In this document: one piece after another, positions 1 through 10,400 of the stretch
Layout: each line of letters opens with the position of its first letter
How positions within the stretch are numbered: the stretch's first letter is position 1
DNA from: Parietichytrium sp. I65-24A
Lineage: Eukaryota; Sar; Bigyra; Thraustochytrida; Thraustochytriidae
Direction: 5' to 3'
Assembly (NCBI GenBank): GCA_012862575.1
Contig: BLSF01000082.1
Location: 62,001-126,000, forward strand
Length of the DNA stretch: 64,000 nt
Translations under genes and position numbers: made by a program
The notes under the pieces: generated by a model
Told to the model about the DNA's origin: nothing
Seen by the model: only the letters and a program-made list of their open reading frames with translations
Databases searched by the model: none

Positions 1-1109
1 GCACCTGTTACGTGCTAGCATAACGCCAAGGACCAGTGTTTACACATACTTCTTGCTAGCTAGCTAGCTTTCTTGACAGGAGTAGGTAGATAGCTACTAT
101 CTGTCATATCGTAAGGGTATTGGCTATGTAGTATTTTAGTGTTTACAGCTGTCTACAGAGGAGACTTAGTCTGCTTAGTTCAAGAACGTTTGGAATTGGA
201 AGAAAATTGAATTTCCGCGGAATTGGACAGTACTAGACAAAAAGCATGCCAGCTTTTGCTTCTTTATGGAGTGTGGGTAGACTTGGTAGACGTGGCAGCC
301 AAACTTTGAAATCACAGTCAAAATGAAATGGCAGCAACTTGTCAGATTCTTAAAGTCAAGTATGCTTTCTTACACAGCTAATCTAGTCTCAACCTTCGTC
401 TATCTCTCCTACCTCCCACTCTCTCCTCTAATATTGCATATCATTAGCTATCCACCCCTACTAAATTCCCCTGATATCTACTACCACGAAGCAATTTCCT
501 AGATTCTGACTGTAAGCTTAACTTCTAATAGAACGGACTAACAAAATAAATAGTCCTTCTACTCTGTTTTAAGTTACTACTACCGGTGTGGGCGAGGGAG
601 GAGAAGGGAAGAAGAAAAAACTAACCTCCGCTGCGCGTTTGCCAAATTCTACCCCTCTGCCTATTTAATCACTATCAGTTGGAGTCCCATAGGCAAGAGT
701 GTGCAGTCATCCGAATCGTGAGGGAAACCAGACTACCCAATTCCATACTCACCCCTACCACCCCTCTCCCGAGAGGCCACACCGCTCGCAATCTCCCCCT
801 CCTACCATTCCGTCTATCCACACTAGCCCTCGAGAGCGCAGAGGCGGAAAAAGCGAACCCAAACTATAGCATATCTTACCCATCGGCTAGCGCCCCGAGT
901 GAGAGGCGCTCGCAATTCTCGCAGTGGCAGAGTGTGAACAACCAAACACATAAGTAATCTCACTACGCGCAAGAAGCAAGTGCTCTTAGCCCCGTGGCTA
1001 GAGAGCACTATCTGCACAGTAAGAGAGGGCGCTAGGAGAGTGGGTAACGTAGTACCATGCTTCGTGAAACGTGAAACGAGATTGGAGCCACAGAGAGAAA
1101 GAGACACAG

Positions 1110-1145
<36 letters not shown>

Positions 1146-1537
1146 CGGAGTGTGCCACGTTCAAGTTCCAAAGAGTGCAAGTGGAAGAGTGGGCAATTGA
1201 GGAAACAGTGGGCACGTGACTTGCATGCACCGCTGAGTGTGAGTGAGCAAGTGAATGAGTGAGTGAGTGGCAAAGAGTGAGAGTGGCAAAGAGAGAGAGA
1301 GAGAGAGTTTGGCGCAGAGTTGGTTGCAAGCTCGCTCTGGGTAAAAGTTTCAAGGGCATTGTATGCAGTTTATTCTGTGTATGCAGTGTATGCAGTGTGC
1401 GTGTCAAACGGGAGGTTCGTAGCGGCCAAGAGTCTCTCTGGACACGGGAAGTAGTCTCTGGTGTCGAGAGAGAGAGAGAGAGGTTGTGTTTATAGTGTGT
1501 GAGCTCGGGGACCTGGCAGTGTCAGAATTGGAGTTGG
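1..1537 (+). promoter_or_regulatory. Upstream region of the K+ channel gene
   Basis: I see no gene here. From about 361 to 560 the plus strand is rich in C and T with CTACC/CTCTCC words and poor in G. From about 1070 to 1500 it turns purine-rich with three GA tracts (1113-1142, 1291-1307, 1466-1482). Frames on both strands across the repeats are low-complexity and are not coding. The tract-then-GA order recurs upstream of the ABCG and GRP94 genes, so this is probably promoter plus 5' leader. That role is inference. Confidence 0.4.
1113..1142. repeat. (AG)15 microsatellite
   Basis: An uninterrupted AG dinucleotide run lies about 400 bp before the channel start. Two shorter GA runs follow at 1291-1307 and 1466-1482. 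Confidence 0.95.
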
Positions 1538-3271
1538 ATGCCCGGCGGAGGGCTGCTTGGCGAGAAGAAAGCGAAGGTGTTGCGCGGGGAAGGCAGCTTT
1601 GACTCGGGTTTGAGGCTCGAGAGTCCAGCCGCCACACCGGCTCGACTCGAAGAAGTCATGGCTGCGTCCAGCAACCTCACGTTCCAGGTCAATGACTTTG
1701 ACTCAGTCACAACGGAGAAGAATCGCAAAGGGATGCGTTCGTCCTTGGACTATGAGAAGGATCCAAGTCAGCGATGCATCATTAATCCATATGCGATGCA
1801 AATGCAACTTTGGGATGGACTGTTGATTCTTGGCCTCATATACACAAGTCTGGTGACCCCATTCGACGCTGCCTTTCTCACGTTAACGGTCGGCTCCACC
1901 ATCTTCATCTTCAACCTCATTGTAGATTGCATCTTCTTCATAGATATCATTGTCACATTCCACCTCCCCTATGCGGACCCGGTGTCCGGATTATGGATAC
2001 AATCTAAGGCCAGAATTGCTCGCAACTACATGAAAGGCTGGTTTGTCATCGATTTGCTCTCCGTGTTTCCCTTTGACTGGATCGTTCTCATGGTAGGGGG
2101 CGATTCCATCGATCCGCAAGCACTTCGGGCGCTGCGTCTCCTCAAGCTTCTCAAGATTATTAGAATTGTGCGGGGCAATCGTATTTACAAGCGCTGGCGC
2201 GATAGAATTGGTGTCAATCTCACGACCTTCACCATGCTCTTTTACATCAACTTTACCTTGCTCATGGCGCACTGGATCGCATGCATCATTGGTGCAATCC
2301 CGGACCTTGAACAGTCCATCTTGGGCCCCACGCAGGCAGAAATCGAGGCTGGCGCAGTTCTTTTCAACTGGAAGACTGAGTATTTTGAGGGCAGTTTAGG
2401 ATACGGCCCAGGCGAGTACGGGCCGTGGACCGTATACCTTGGCGCGTTGTACCTGTCCATCATGACACTCACGACCATAGGGTACGGCGACGTTCCACCC
2501 AAAACCAACATGGAACGCGCTTTGATGTCCTTCTTCATGTTTTTTGGAGCCTCCTTGCAGGCATTTCTCATCGGTACGGTTTGCGGTCTCGTCGCGGAGC
2601 TAGCAGAGAACTCCACCAACTTTCGCAAGGAGATCAACCTGTTGAATGAGTTCATGAGAATCTACAACTTTCCGAACGATCTGAGGATTAGGTTACGTAG
2701 GTTTTTCGCCTACAAGCATGGCACCAAAGACAGCTCCAAGTATTCGCACCTGTTCTCGCAAATGTCCCCACACCTGCAAAGCGAGACGAGTGTGATCATC
2801 AATGCAATCTGGGTTCAGCAGGTCCCGTTTATCGAAATGTCCGATCGCTCTGAAACCCAGGATCTAGTCATTGACCTCTCCAAACGACTGGTGATTGAGA
2901 TATATGCTCCATTCGAAAGAATCGCTAGGGTGAACGACAAGGTCGAGAAACTCTACATCATATCGAAAGGGTTGGTGGTCCTGCACATCACCAGCGACCC
3001 TCTGGAGCCTACTCCTGAACAGCTCGAGGTGGGCAAGATGAACGTGCGTCTCTCTGTAGGTGAGGGCATTCGATCTGAACTCGTGCGTGGACAATGTTTT
3101 GGTCACGAGCTCATCTTCTCCGGCATCCGGTTTCTCTACAACTGCACTTCGGTTCAGTTTTGCGAGTTGCACGTCCTCACCAAGACCGAGCTGGATGACA
3201 CCTTGGAGGAATACCCTCTCACCAGAGACATTATCCGCGCATACACGGAGCGAAAGAGAAACGAGTACTAG
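1538..3271 (+). CDS. Voltage-gated K+ channel with a cyclic-nucleotide-binding-like C-terminus
   Basis: The protein is a six-helix potassium channel of the EAG/HCN/plant-Shaker superfamily, expected in the plasma membrane or an endomembrane. S1 to S3 are hydrophobic helices with acidic residues. S4 (about residues 196-215) carries repeated Arg/Lys (LRALRLLKLLKIIRIVR). The pore has the K+ filter TIGYGD at 313-318. A C-linker follows, then a cNMP-binding fold with GLVVLHI and GQCFGHELIFSG. The usual Arg of the phosphate-binding cassette is not seen in the matching place (residues read LYNCTS), so ligand binding may be lost, as in EAG channels. The frame opens at a GTG (1499); the first ATG is 1538 and a second candidate is 1658, which would remove only disordered sequence. 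The length of 577 residues is normal for a channel of this type without long tails. No intron is seen. Confidence 0.9.
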   Translation: MPGGGLLGEKKAKVLRGEGSFDSGLRLESPAATPARLEEVMAASSNLTFQVNDFDSVTTEKNRKGMRSSLDYEKDPSQRCIINPYAMQMQLWDGLLILGLIYTSLVTPFDAAFLTLTVGSTIFIFNLIVDCIFFIDIIVTFHLPYADPVSGLWIQSKARIARNYMKGWFVIDLLSVFPFDWIVLMVGGDSIDPQALRALRLLKLLKIIRIVRGNRIYKRWRDRIGVNLTTFTMLFYINFTLLMAHWIACIIGAIPDLEQSILGPTQAEIEAGAVLFNWKTEYFEGSLGYGPGEYGPWTVYLGALYLSIMTLTTIGYGDVPPKTNMERALMSFFMFFGASLQAFLIGTVCGLVAELAENSTNFRKEINLLNEFMRIYNFPNDLRIRLRRFFAYKHGTKDSSKYSHLFSQMSPHLQSETSVIINAIWVQQVPFIEMSDRSETQDLVIDLSKRLVIEIYAPFERIARVNDKVEKLYIISKGLVVLHITSDPLEPTPEQLEVGKMNVRLSVGEGIRSELVRGQCFGHELIFSGIRFLYNCTSVQFCELHVLTKTELDDTLEEYPLTRDIIRAYTERKRNEY

Positions 3272-3722
3272 AGTACCAGAAGACCTGTTGTCCCATTGCC
3301 TCGCAATTTTGGCGACACCGTCCTGTATTTGTACCTTACCTCTTGTGCCGGTCATTTGTTTTTGGCTCTGTTTGAATTTGACTGACTTACTTTTTGCAAT
3401 ACCTGCATTCTTCACGCCGGCCTCTACTAAAGGAAAGATATTGTGTTTTCTTTTGGTCATGTCATTTGTTCGAGATTGTCTGCGATTCGACAAAATTTTC
3501 CCTCTCTCTAATCACTCACACCTTTCTTACCAAGGAATTAGCCACTCTTTTCGCTAAGACACAATTCTTGAGCTTGTTCTAGGTCATTAACTAACGACTG
3601 GATAACATCGTCCAAATTTCCCTCACAACACTTGTACCGCTCCAAAATGCGATGCACACTCCTCCTTCACGAGACCAGTGGGCCAAAACACACAACTCAG
3701 CCGATCTGCGTGCATCGCAAAA
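3272..3722. other. Intergenic, channel to nuclease
   Basis: The 451 bp hold the channel 3' end and the nuclease leader. Open frames running through here (for example 3060-3557) are out-of-frame continuations of the channel region. I see nothing else. Confidence 0.5.
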
Positions 3723-6542
3723 ATGAGCAGCGCAAGGAAGCGTCCGCGCCGCGACTGGCAGGTGCTGACGTCCGTACGCGCGTTTAGGCAATGGCGTAGT
3801 AGACACCAGGAATCGGCAGCGCAAGGGGAGAGAGACACCTCTGACACCTCTGACATCTGCTCTTTGGAGCAAATTGGTTCTTTGTCAAAGGCTCAAAATT
3901 TTGACAATTTTGACAATCTTGGCAATGTTAACGAGCTTGGTGGCGATTGCGAATGGGAAACGCGAGGTCAATTAGGCACTGGAGATGTCAATGCGCAAAG
4001 CTCGTTCGACAATGCCAAAGAAACGGAAGAGAGTGCTTTCGATGGCCAGGCAGAGTTGTTTGGAGCGTTGCCACTCTTCGCAAAAGAGGGAGATGTCGAA
4101 TGCTCGCGTGGCATGGATGGTAGTTGTAGCGGGAAAGTGGAAATTTTGGCTGGCGAACGAGAAGCCGAGTTGGAGTTTTCGCCGGCACCATCGAATGATG
4201 TTGGTTTCAAGTCCAAGGAGTATGGTGGCGATCGCGAACGGGAATTGAAAGCTGATACCGGCAACGCCAAGGACAAAGATGAGCAGAGCTCTTTTGACAG
4301 TACTATAGAAATGGAAGAGAGTGTCAGATGCGCTCGTGTGGATCGCTTGAATGACCCGAGTGAGCCGCTTGGCGCACTGCCGCTTGCTCTCAAACGGAGA
4401 GATGGAGCAAGTTTGCGTGACGTGGACAGTCGCAGTGCCGAAAAAGCGGAATTTGTGGGTGGCGAACGAGAAGCCGAAATTGATGTTGCCAGGGTGCCAT
4501 CAAACAAAATTGAGACTAATCTGGAGTCTGGTGACGCGGAGTCGAGTGGGATCTCCGGCGTTCGTTTAAAGACATTTTCGAAAGAAGGGGAGAATGAGAT
4601 TCAAGCAAAGCATGTCCTCACTACAATGTTGCACGAAGGCAACCATCAAGGCCGAAAGAAAACAGGCACTGTTGGCGAAATATTGTGTGTAAGTATTGGA
4701 GATGCAAGTGATGAAGGAAGCAGGGAATCCCATGGGCACGTTGATGAAAGCAAATTACCGTGTGGTGAGACCCATGTCGAATTGAACTCGCCCGTGAAGG
4801 GAGACGAGGAGCATGTTCGAAATGTTGCCCCTTCACAATTCAACCAGGTAGAAAAGTGCCAAATTTGTGGAGCCAGCTTGGCCGAAAAGTCAATCCTGGA
4901 GAGTCAAATTCACATTAATGTGTGCTGCGAGGACTCCGGTCTCGATCGCATGCAGCGGAGAAACTATTCGTGTCAGAGTTGCGGGATCGACCAGAGCTCA
5001 TCATCTAAAGTCTCAGACAGTGCAATAAGCGAAAGAATAAAGCACTGGCGGCTCTGTAGTCGTGTCAATGGTGTCACTCTCTCGAACTTCCGCGAGAGCC
5101 TTCTTGCGAGCGAACGTTGCACTTTGGGTGGCCCGGCCAATCAGCCAGCGCATGTATTGGACGACGAGGACTTTGAAGCTATGTTGGATATTGTCCGAAT
5201 GGAAGAGGCTGAGGAGCAGCATGCAAAAAGAACCCCAGAAAACTCGCCAGCGACAGCGTCGGGCGGAAAGATTCAAAACGCGCTCAGTGTACTCATGGCC
5301 TCCGCGGCCAAAGGATTTTCCACCGTAAAGAAAAAGTCGCGAAGCTGGTTTGAGGGTCCGCTTCCAAACGGTTGCGAATTCGCCGCCAAGCCAACTCGAA
5401 AACCGTTTTTCGCCAAGTGTGTCCCTGGAGCACCGTCTTTTGTTGTTGACGGCTTTAAATTCGCTGCAGAACACTACTTCCTCACGCACTTTCACTCGGA
5501 CCACTATGGGGGGATTCCAAGAGCGACGCGTACGTCTCCCCCCAAAAATGTTTTCAACTGGGGCATGATCTACTGCTCCACTGGAACTGGAGCACTTTTG
5601 ATGCAAGAGTTTGGCACGCAAAAGCAGTTTATCAAGTCGATAGACGTCGGTGAGACCATTTTCGTAAAGGGAATGTATATCACTGCTCTTGACGCAAACC
5701 ATTGTCCTGGGGCGATTATGTTTCTCTTTCACAACAAGCGAACCGGCAAGTGCTACCTCCACACAGGCGACTGCAGATACGATCGCGAGCGAATTGCCTT
5801 GCATAAAACGTTGAGAATCCCTGCCAACTGTATTCTCGACACGGTTTTTCTCGATACTACGTATTGCAATCCCACCTACAAATTGATGACTCAGAAGCAG
5901 TCGATTGTGCTTGCATGTGAGCTGTTGGAAAAGTACTTGAATACAAATAGCCAGGCGAGACTCATGGATAGACACTTTGCTACTGAGGTAGTCACCCCGG
6001 AGCAGAAGAGGCTTCAGACCCTTTTTGTCTTTGGAGCATATACCATAGGCAAAGAAAGGTTCATGTTTGGCGTCGTCGAGGCTTGTTTCCCGCGCACCGA
6101 GAAGATTTATGTGTCATCTACCAAAATGAAGATTCTCAAGCACTGCGGTCTGGAGCTGGAGCAGTTGGCGCGTCTCACCACCACGCGCGCGGAGGCATCC
6201 ATCTTTCTGCTCGAGATGAACAAAATCAACCCGAAGGCGTTGCAAGAAATTCTGCAAAGAGAAAGCACTCGTTTTTCCGCCGTGCTTGCCTTTCGACCTT
6301 CGGGATGGACTCACACCCACAAATCCACGGTCACCAACCTGAAAAAGCCGGGGACAAAAGTGCACATCGCAGCAGTTCCCTACAGTGAGCATTCTTCGTA
6401 TGTGGAGCTGGGACACCTTATCCGAGACGCACGTGAACTCGCCCACCCTACCGTCAAATTTGCCCCAACGGTTGGGGGAGCCCGTACTCGAGAGCACTTG
6501 GACCGCCTCCTTCAAGAATGCGCGGAACTCGCCCAAACTTGA
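3723..6542 (+). CDS. SNM1/PSO2-family DNA cross-link repair nuclease
   Basis: The protein is a metallo-beta-lactamase/beta-CASP 5'-exonuclease of the family containing yeast Pso2 and human SNM1A, which trims interstrand cross-links in the nucleus. The catalytic core is at residues about 560-939: the metal motif HFHSDH is at 589-594, followed by HTGDCRYD and DTTYCNPTY, and the late motif HSSYVEL. Two UBZ4-like C2HC ubiquitin-binding fingers come before it: CQIC...HINVC (about 379-402) and CQSC...HWRLC (about 417-454). SNM1A and Pso2 usually have one. The first 350 residues are acidic and disordered, and include a tandem duplication of about 95 to 100 residues (about 70-164 and 165-265). The frame opens at GTG 3678; ATG 3723 begins a basic segment (MSSARKRPRR) that suits a nuclear signal, so I chose it. 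939 residues, no intron. Confidence 0.9.
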   Translation: MSSARKRPRRDWQVLTSVRAFRQWRSRHQESAAQGERDTSDTSDICSLEQIGSLSKAQNFDNFDNLGNVNELGGDCEWETRGQLGTGDVNAQSSFDNAKETEESAFDGQAELFGALPLFAKEGDVECSRGMDGSCSGKVEILAGEREAELEFSPAPSNDVGFKSKEYGGDRERELKADTGNAKDKDEQSSFDSTIEMEESVRCARVDRLNDPSEPLGALPLALKRRDGASLRDVDSRSAEKAEFVGGEREAEIDVARVPSNKIETNLESGDAESSGISGVRLKTFSKEGENEIQAKHVLTTMLHEGNHQGRKKTGTVGEILCVSIGDASDEGSRESHGHVDESKLPCGETHVELNSPVKGDEEHVRNVAPSQFNQVEKCQICGASLAEKSILESQIHINVCCEDSGLDRMQRRNYSCQSCGIDQSSSSKVSDSAISERIKHWRLCSRVNGVTLSNFRESLLASERCTLGGPANQPAHVLDDEDFEAMLDIVRMEEAEEQHAKRTPENSPATASGGKIQNALSVLMASAAKGFSTVKKKSRSWFEGPLPNGCEFAAKPTRKPFFAKCVPGAPSFVVDGFKFAAEHYFLTHFHSDHYGGIPRATRTSPPKNVFNWGMIYCSTGTGALLMQEFGTQKQFIKSIDVGETIFVKGMYITALDANHCPGAIMFLFHNKRTGKCYLHTGDCRYDRERIALHKTLRIPANCILDTVFLDTTYCNPTYKLMTQKQSIVLACELLEKYLNTNSQARLMDRHFATEVVTPEQKRLQTLFVFGAYTIGKERFMFGVVEACFPRTEKIYVSSTKMKILKHCGLELEQLARLTTTRAEASIFLLEMNKINPKALQEILQRESTRFSAVLAFRPSGWTHTHKSTVTNLKKPGTKVHIAAVPYSEHSSYVELGHLIRDARELAHPTVKFAPTVGGARTREHLDRLLQECAELAQT
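3927..4517 (+). repeat. Degenerate tandem duplication within the nuclease N-terminus
   Basis: Two units of about 290 to 300 bp each begin with GGD-R/C-E and share in order QSSFD, EES, GALPL, a D/G-S run and GEREAE. Similarity is visible in DNA (for example GGCGAACGAGAAGCCGA occurs in both). The boundary is near 4215. The units lie in acidic, low-complexity, probably disordered sequence. Confidence 0.7.
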
Positions 6543-6561
6543 GATTTAAACGCGTCTCCAT

Positions 6562-6890
6562 TCATTGCTTCCCTTTTTTACTGCCTTTCATCTTTTTCAC
6601 TTTTGATGGTGATGATAAGGATGATGATATAGTGTAGTTGATATTGCAAAAGAGCTGGGGTGTCAATGACAATGCGGAAACGTCTGTCAAAGCCTGGATG
6701 GGTGAACCCTTGCTGCAGCTGTTCTTGAGATGCCATAATTCCCAGCAAGTCTTTGTTTTCGAGCTCCTCTCAAGCGCAACGCCGCAGAAGCTACACTTGC
6801 GACTTGCCTGAGTGTTGCATTTGGCACACACTTCCTTGGGTTGATTTGGACCTTGATGTGTTTGTTTGAAGAGTGGTGCAATTTTTTGAC
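6562..6890 (-). pseudogene. Fragment resembling a piggyBac-type transposase zinc ribbon
   Basis: A minus-strand open frame reads Q-P-K-E-V-CAKC, then KCSFCGVAL, then KTCWELWH and a further Cys. The order CxxC, CxxCxVxL, C-[FW]-E-x-[YW]-H is that of the C-terminal zinc ribbon of piggyBac-like DDE transposases. I see no DDE catalytic domain upstream on the minus strand (6890-7100), so at most a C-terminal remnant of a plain DNA transposon is present. After the ribbon the frame continues to a stop near 6562 through low-information sequence. The alternative is a small host zinc-finger protein of about 90 residues, but no ATG starts it. Moderate to low confidence. Confidence 0.4.
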
Positions 6891-7084
6891 CTCTTCGGAC
6901 CCTCCGCTCCGCGACAGAGCTAGTATGCTCTCAGATCCTCGCGATTCTTTCCAATGAATTCACTGACTGCCAATCAATCAGGATCAATTTCAATCCAAAA
7001 TTTCAAACTTGACAGAACTATTTTTGACAGTGCATGATCAGTTCGAGGTGATCTTACTGACAAACGAACCAAAGAGTCAAAAAG

Positions 7085-7126
7085 TTCATTCTTTCATTCA
7101 CTCATTCATTCATTCATTCATTCACT
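7085..7126. repeat. (TCAT)n microsatellite
   Basis: A tetranucleotide TCAT/ATTC array with a few interruptions ends in TTCACTGTCA. A similar imperfect array ending the same way is at about 62104-62160. Confidence 0.9.
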
Positions 7127-7447
7127 GTCAATCAATGTTACCGGTACTCGAGTACCGGTATCGGTATGCCGGGGAGCGAGCAATTGTTTGTTCGGTTCGG
7201 CAGGTGCTGGGTGTGTGGTGAGTGTTCCCAGTTTCCAGTATTTTCCAGTGTTGGAAAAGATCAACTTGGCAAAAAAGATCAAAACTTGTAAGCAGAAAGA
7301 AAGTTTCACGCAAGTTGTAGTTACTTAGCCTAGAGTGTCGGGAATCCCAAAAACGCGATTCACACGCGGGTGCCAGTGGAGTGTCCAGCGCTGGTCCTCG
7401 TGAATCGCAAAGAAGCCGGGAAGCCGTCCCCACAGCTAGCGATCGCG

Positions 7448-10400
7448 ATGTGGTGGTGGTCCTCGTCCTCGTCCTCGCGGCGGTCGCGGACACGGTCCCA
7501 GTCGCGAGGACCCTCCCTCGCCGCGGAGCATGAGACGGACCAGGAAGCGTCTCCGTCCGCGGCGCAGTCCGCGGGGACCGAACCGTCCTCGCCCACACTT
7601 GCGCTGCTCAAAGTGGCCCGCGAGCGCACGAAAAGACTGCAGGCCGGTCGCGGCTTCGGACCCTCCAGCGAGTACCCCTCCGCCACGCACGCGCAGAACG
7701 CCGCGCATACGCATATGCAAATGCATGCGCATGCGCATCCCAGTTTTGCGAGTCACAATCTCGCTGGCAATGTGGGACACCTGTGGGCGAGCGCGCCGAA
7801 TACGCCCAAACTGGGGAGGAAGAGAGCGGAGATGGCGCAGCAGCACATGCAGCACACGCAGCAAATGCAAATGCAAATGCACATGCAAATTCCAATGCAC
7901 ATGCAAATGCAATCGCAATCGCAATCGCAATCGCAGCTGCAGACGCAGACGCAGACGCAAGGGTCGTCGCACATGCAACATGTGCAACATGCGCAACACG
8001 TGCAACATGTGCAGCAGATGCAACATGTGCAACAGATGCAGCAAATGCAGCAGCAGCAACTGACGGGGAACTCGCCCAGAGGCGCGGGACCGGGATCGCG
8101 GCGGCCGAAGACGGCGTTCTCCAAGCTGGTTTCGGATATGATCGCGTCGCTGGCGGAGGTGGCGCACGTGAAGGAGTGCCTGTCGCACTTTTTCGACGGG
8201 TTGGAAAGGGACGACACTTCCGGCGCGAGAGCGGCAGTGTCACGGGAGATGGTGAGACGGGGCCACAGCGCCAATATGTTCTGGTCGCAGCTTAGCTCGG
8301 TGTTGCTGTGTCTGCTGGACGCGGAGAAGCTCTTCATGAGCATGACGTTCCTGCGGGACGCGAATAAGAAGGCCAACATGATTGAAATGTTTCAGAAGGC
8401 CATCGCTGGCGTCAGGCAGCTAGTGGATGCACAAATCGTGGCGTGCAGCGAGCGGCCAACGCCCTCCAGGTCGAGAGGGCTCTCTCAAGGGCACTTTGCC
8501 GTCGACGAGACCTCGCACCACTCGATTGCATCCACCCCAGGCATATCCAGGATTAGCGTAGTAGGGGCAGACTCCGTAACCTCGGACGCGTACTCGTTCT
8601 TGCGGAAGAACGGCGGCCTGGAGACACCAAACAGCGCCCGGGCGCGGAATGTACTCACGACTGAAGACTCGGACGCGGACATGTTTAACTCTGCGTTTGC
8701 GTCGTACAGGCCCGAGTCGAGCACGCACGAGTTCATCGGAGACGACGATGATGATGATGAAGACGACGACGACGATGACGACGAGAACAGCGAGAGCTTC
8801 ATGAATACACATGGGGATGGACCGGACCCAGGGGCCTCGTTCGCGCGGTCGTATGCGGAAGTTGAGGAGGGTGAAGACGAAGGGGTGAGTGAAGATGGCG
8901 ACGACGACGATGAGGACCTTTTGTACGCATCAGCCTCCAATCTCACCAATCACGAGCGAGAACTCGTGAAAATTCCGCACCTTAAGGCGGCCATGGAGGA
9001 ATACGCCACCGTTTTCTCCAAGATGGTACAGCTCTTGAAACTTCGTCTGTGGACCGTTGAAGCCTACGTTCGCCTCGTGTCGACACAGTCTACAACCCTT
9101 GAGTCCATCAAGATACCCGAGCGCATTCAGTTTGGATTTGAGGAGCTGTTAGGGACCTGTGGCTACGCAATGCTCCAGAAAATCGTGGATCACGCATTTG
9201 CGGAGTTCAGCGCCGTCACCATGCTCGCCTACGCTAGGTACAACATATCGTCTTATCATTTGCAAGGGTCGTTTCTCACACTGCAGCGGGCGCAGGACAA
9301 GATTGACAACCTTGAAGGAGCACTGCGCGAAATGCAAGGTTGCCTCGATGTTGTGATGCCAAAGTCCGCTAGCCCAACGAAAAGAACTGCGCCGCGCAAA
9401 GAGGCCGAGGCAGCCAAAACGTCAACCAAAGTCGGGCCATTTCGTATGACAATCGGAGCCGCTCGAGGCAACAAGGCGGACGCTCCGCCGAAAGACCAGG
9501 CCAAGTCGCCCGCTGCTGCGAAAGAAGCGACGGAAAGTGCTGCGAAAATAGGCGAAATAAGCCACCGTTTTCTGTCGCTTTTCTTTGCGAGGAGGGCTTT
9601 CAACACCCTTACGGCCAAGGCAACCTTGTTCTTTTATCCCTCCCTTGGGTTACGATTCGAGCGCATCATTCCACAGGACGAAAACACTCGCAGGAAAAAA
9701 AAGCTTGTTATAATGATGCGCCAGTTTTTGAGCAAGCAGTCGCCTCGTGGTAGAATTGTGACGAAGAAATCCTCCAGTGTTTCAACGTCCTCACCATCGC
9801 TCTCAGCGGCCTCAAGTACAGTTACAAGTCCGCCAACGAGAGAGAACTCAGAAATACTCTCTGATCAGCTTGATCAACCAGACGTGGCATTCCTCCTTAT
9901 CCTTGATGCGGAGCAGTGCCAGAAATTCGGTCCTCCAAATCACCGGGGCTCTCTGCGGACTCCGCAAAAGTGGGACGACCAACGCTTCACTGGCAAAGGC
10001 GGACACATGCGAGCCCCACTCGGCCAGATGCCGCAACAATGGCAGCAGCAACAACAGCAGGAGGATGCTGCCGTCTCCATTGAGAAGACGAATCTTATCC
10101 TTCCTTCCGACTCTCCGAACGGGTACTTCTGCCCAAATCTGCTCTCCTTTGTACAGAAAGATGACAAGCTCAAACTTCGGTTTCAAAGCACGAAGCAGCT
10201 CCGATCCAATCTCGGACTCGCATCAACCAAAGGTGGGTATCTTCAGGACCGGCGAGTGATGCTCCGTTCGAGTGGCGAATCAGAAGACCCTTTCACACGT
10301 ACACCTAATTCTGAAAACCTCTTCCGCCCGCTTCGCGGCATCGCGTCCTGGCCGGTCATTTGCAAGTTCCCTTGGGACTTTCAAGAGGCTTTACACATGC

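Larger units (their letters stand above)
6543..7447. other. Intergenic, nuclease to KICS2-like gene
   Basis: Besides the zinc-ribbon fragment and the TCAT repeat listed separately, the region has a GTAC palindrome cluster near 7138-7170 (ACCGGTACTCGAGTACCGGT). The last 200 bp are probably the leader of the next gene. No other gene is seen. Confidence 0.5.

Noticed and set aside
823-1407. Minus-strand frame of 194 codons upstream of the channel
   Set aside because: It reads through GA microsatellites as Ser-Leu repeats and has no domain.
7436-8379. Several long frames on both strands over the KICS2-like N-terminus
   Set aside because: All are artefacts of trinucleotide-like repeats (Arg/Leu, Cys/Ile or Ala/His runs); the KICS2 frame alone extends into conserved sequence.
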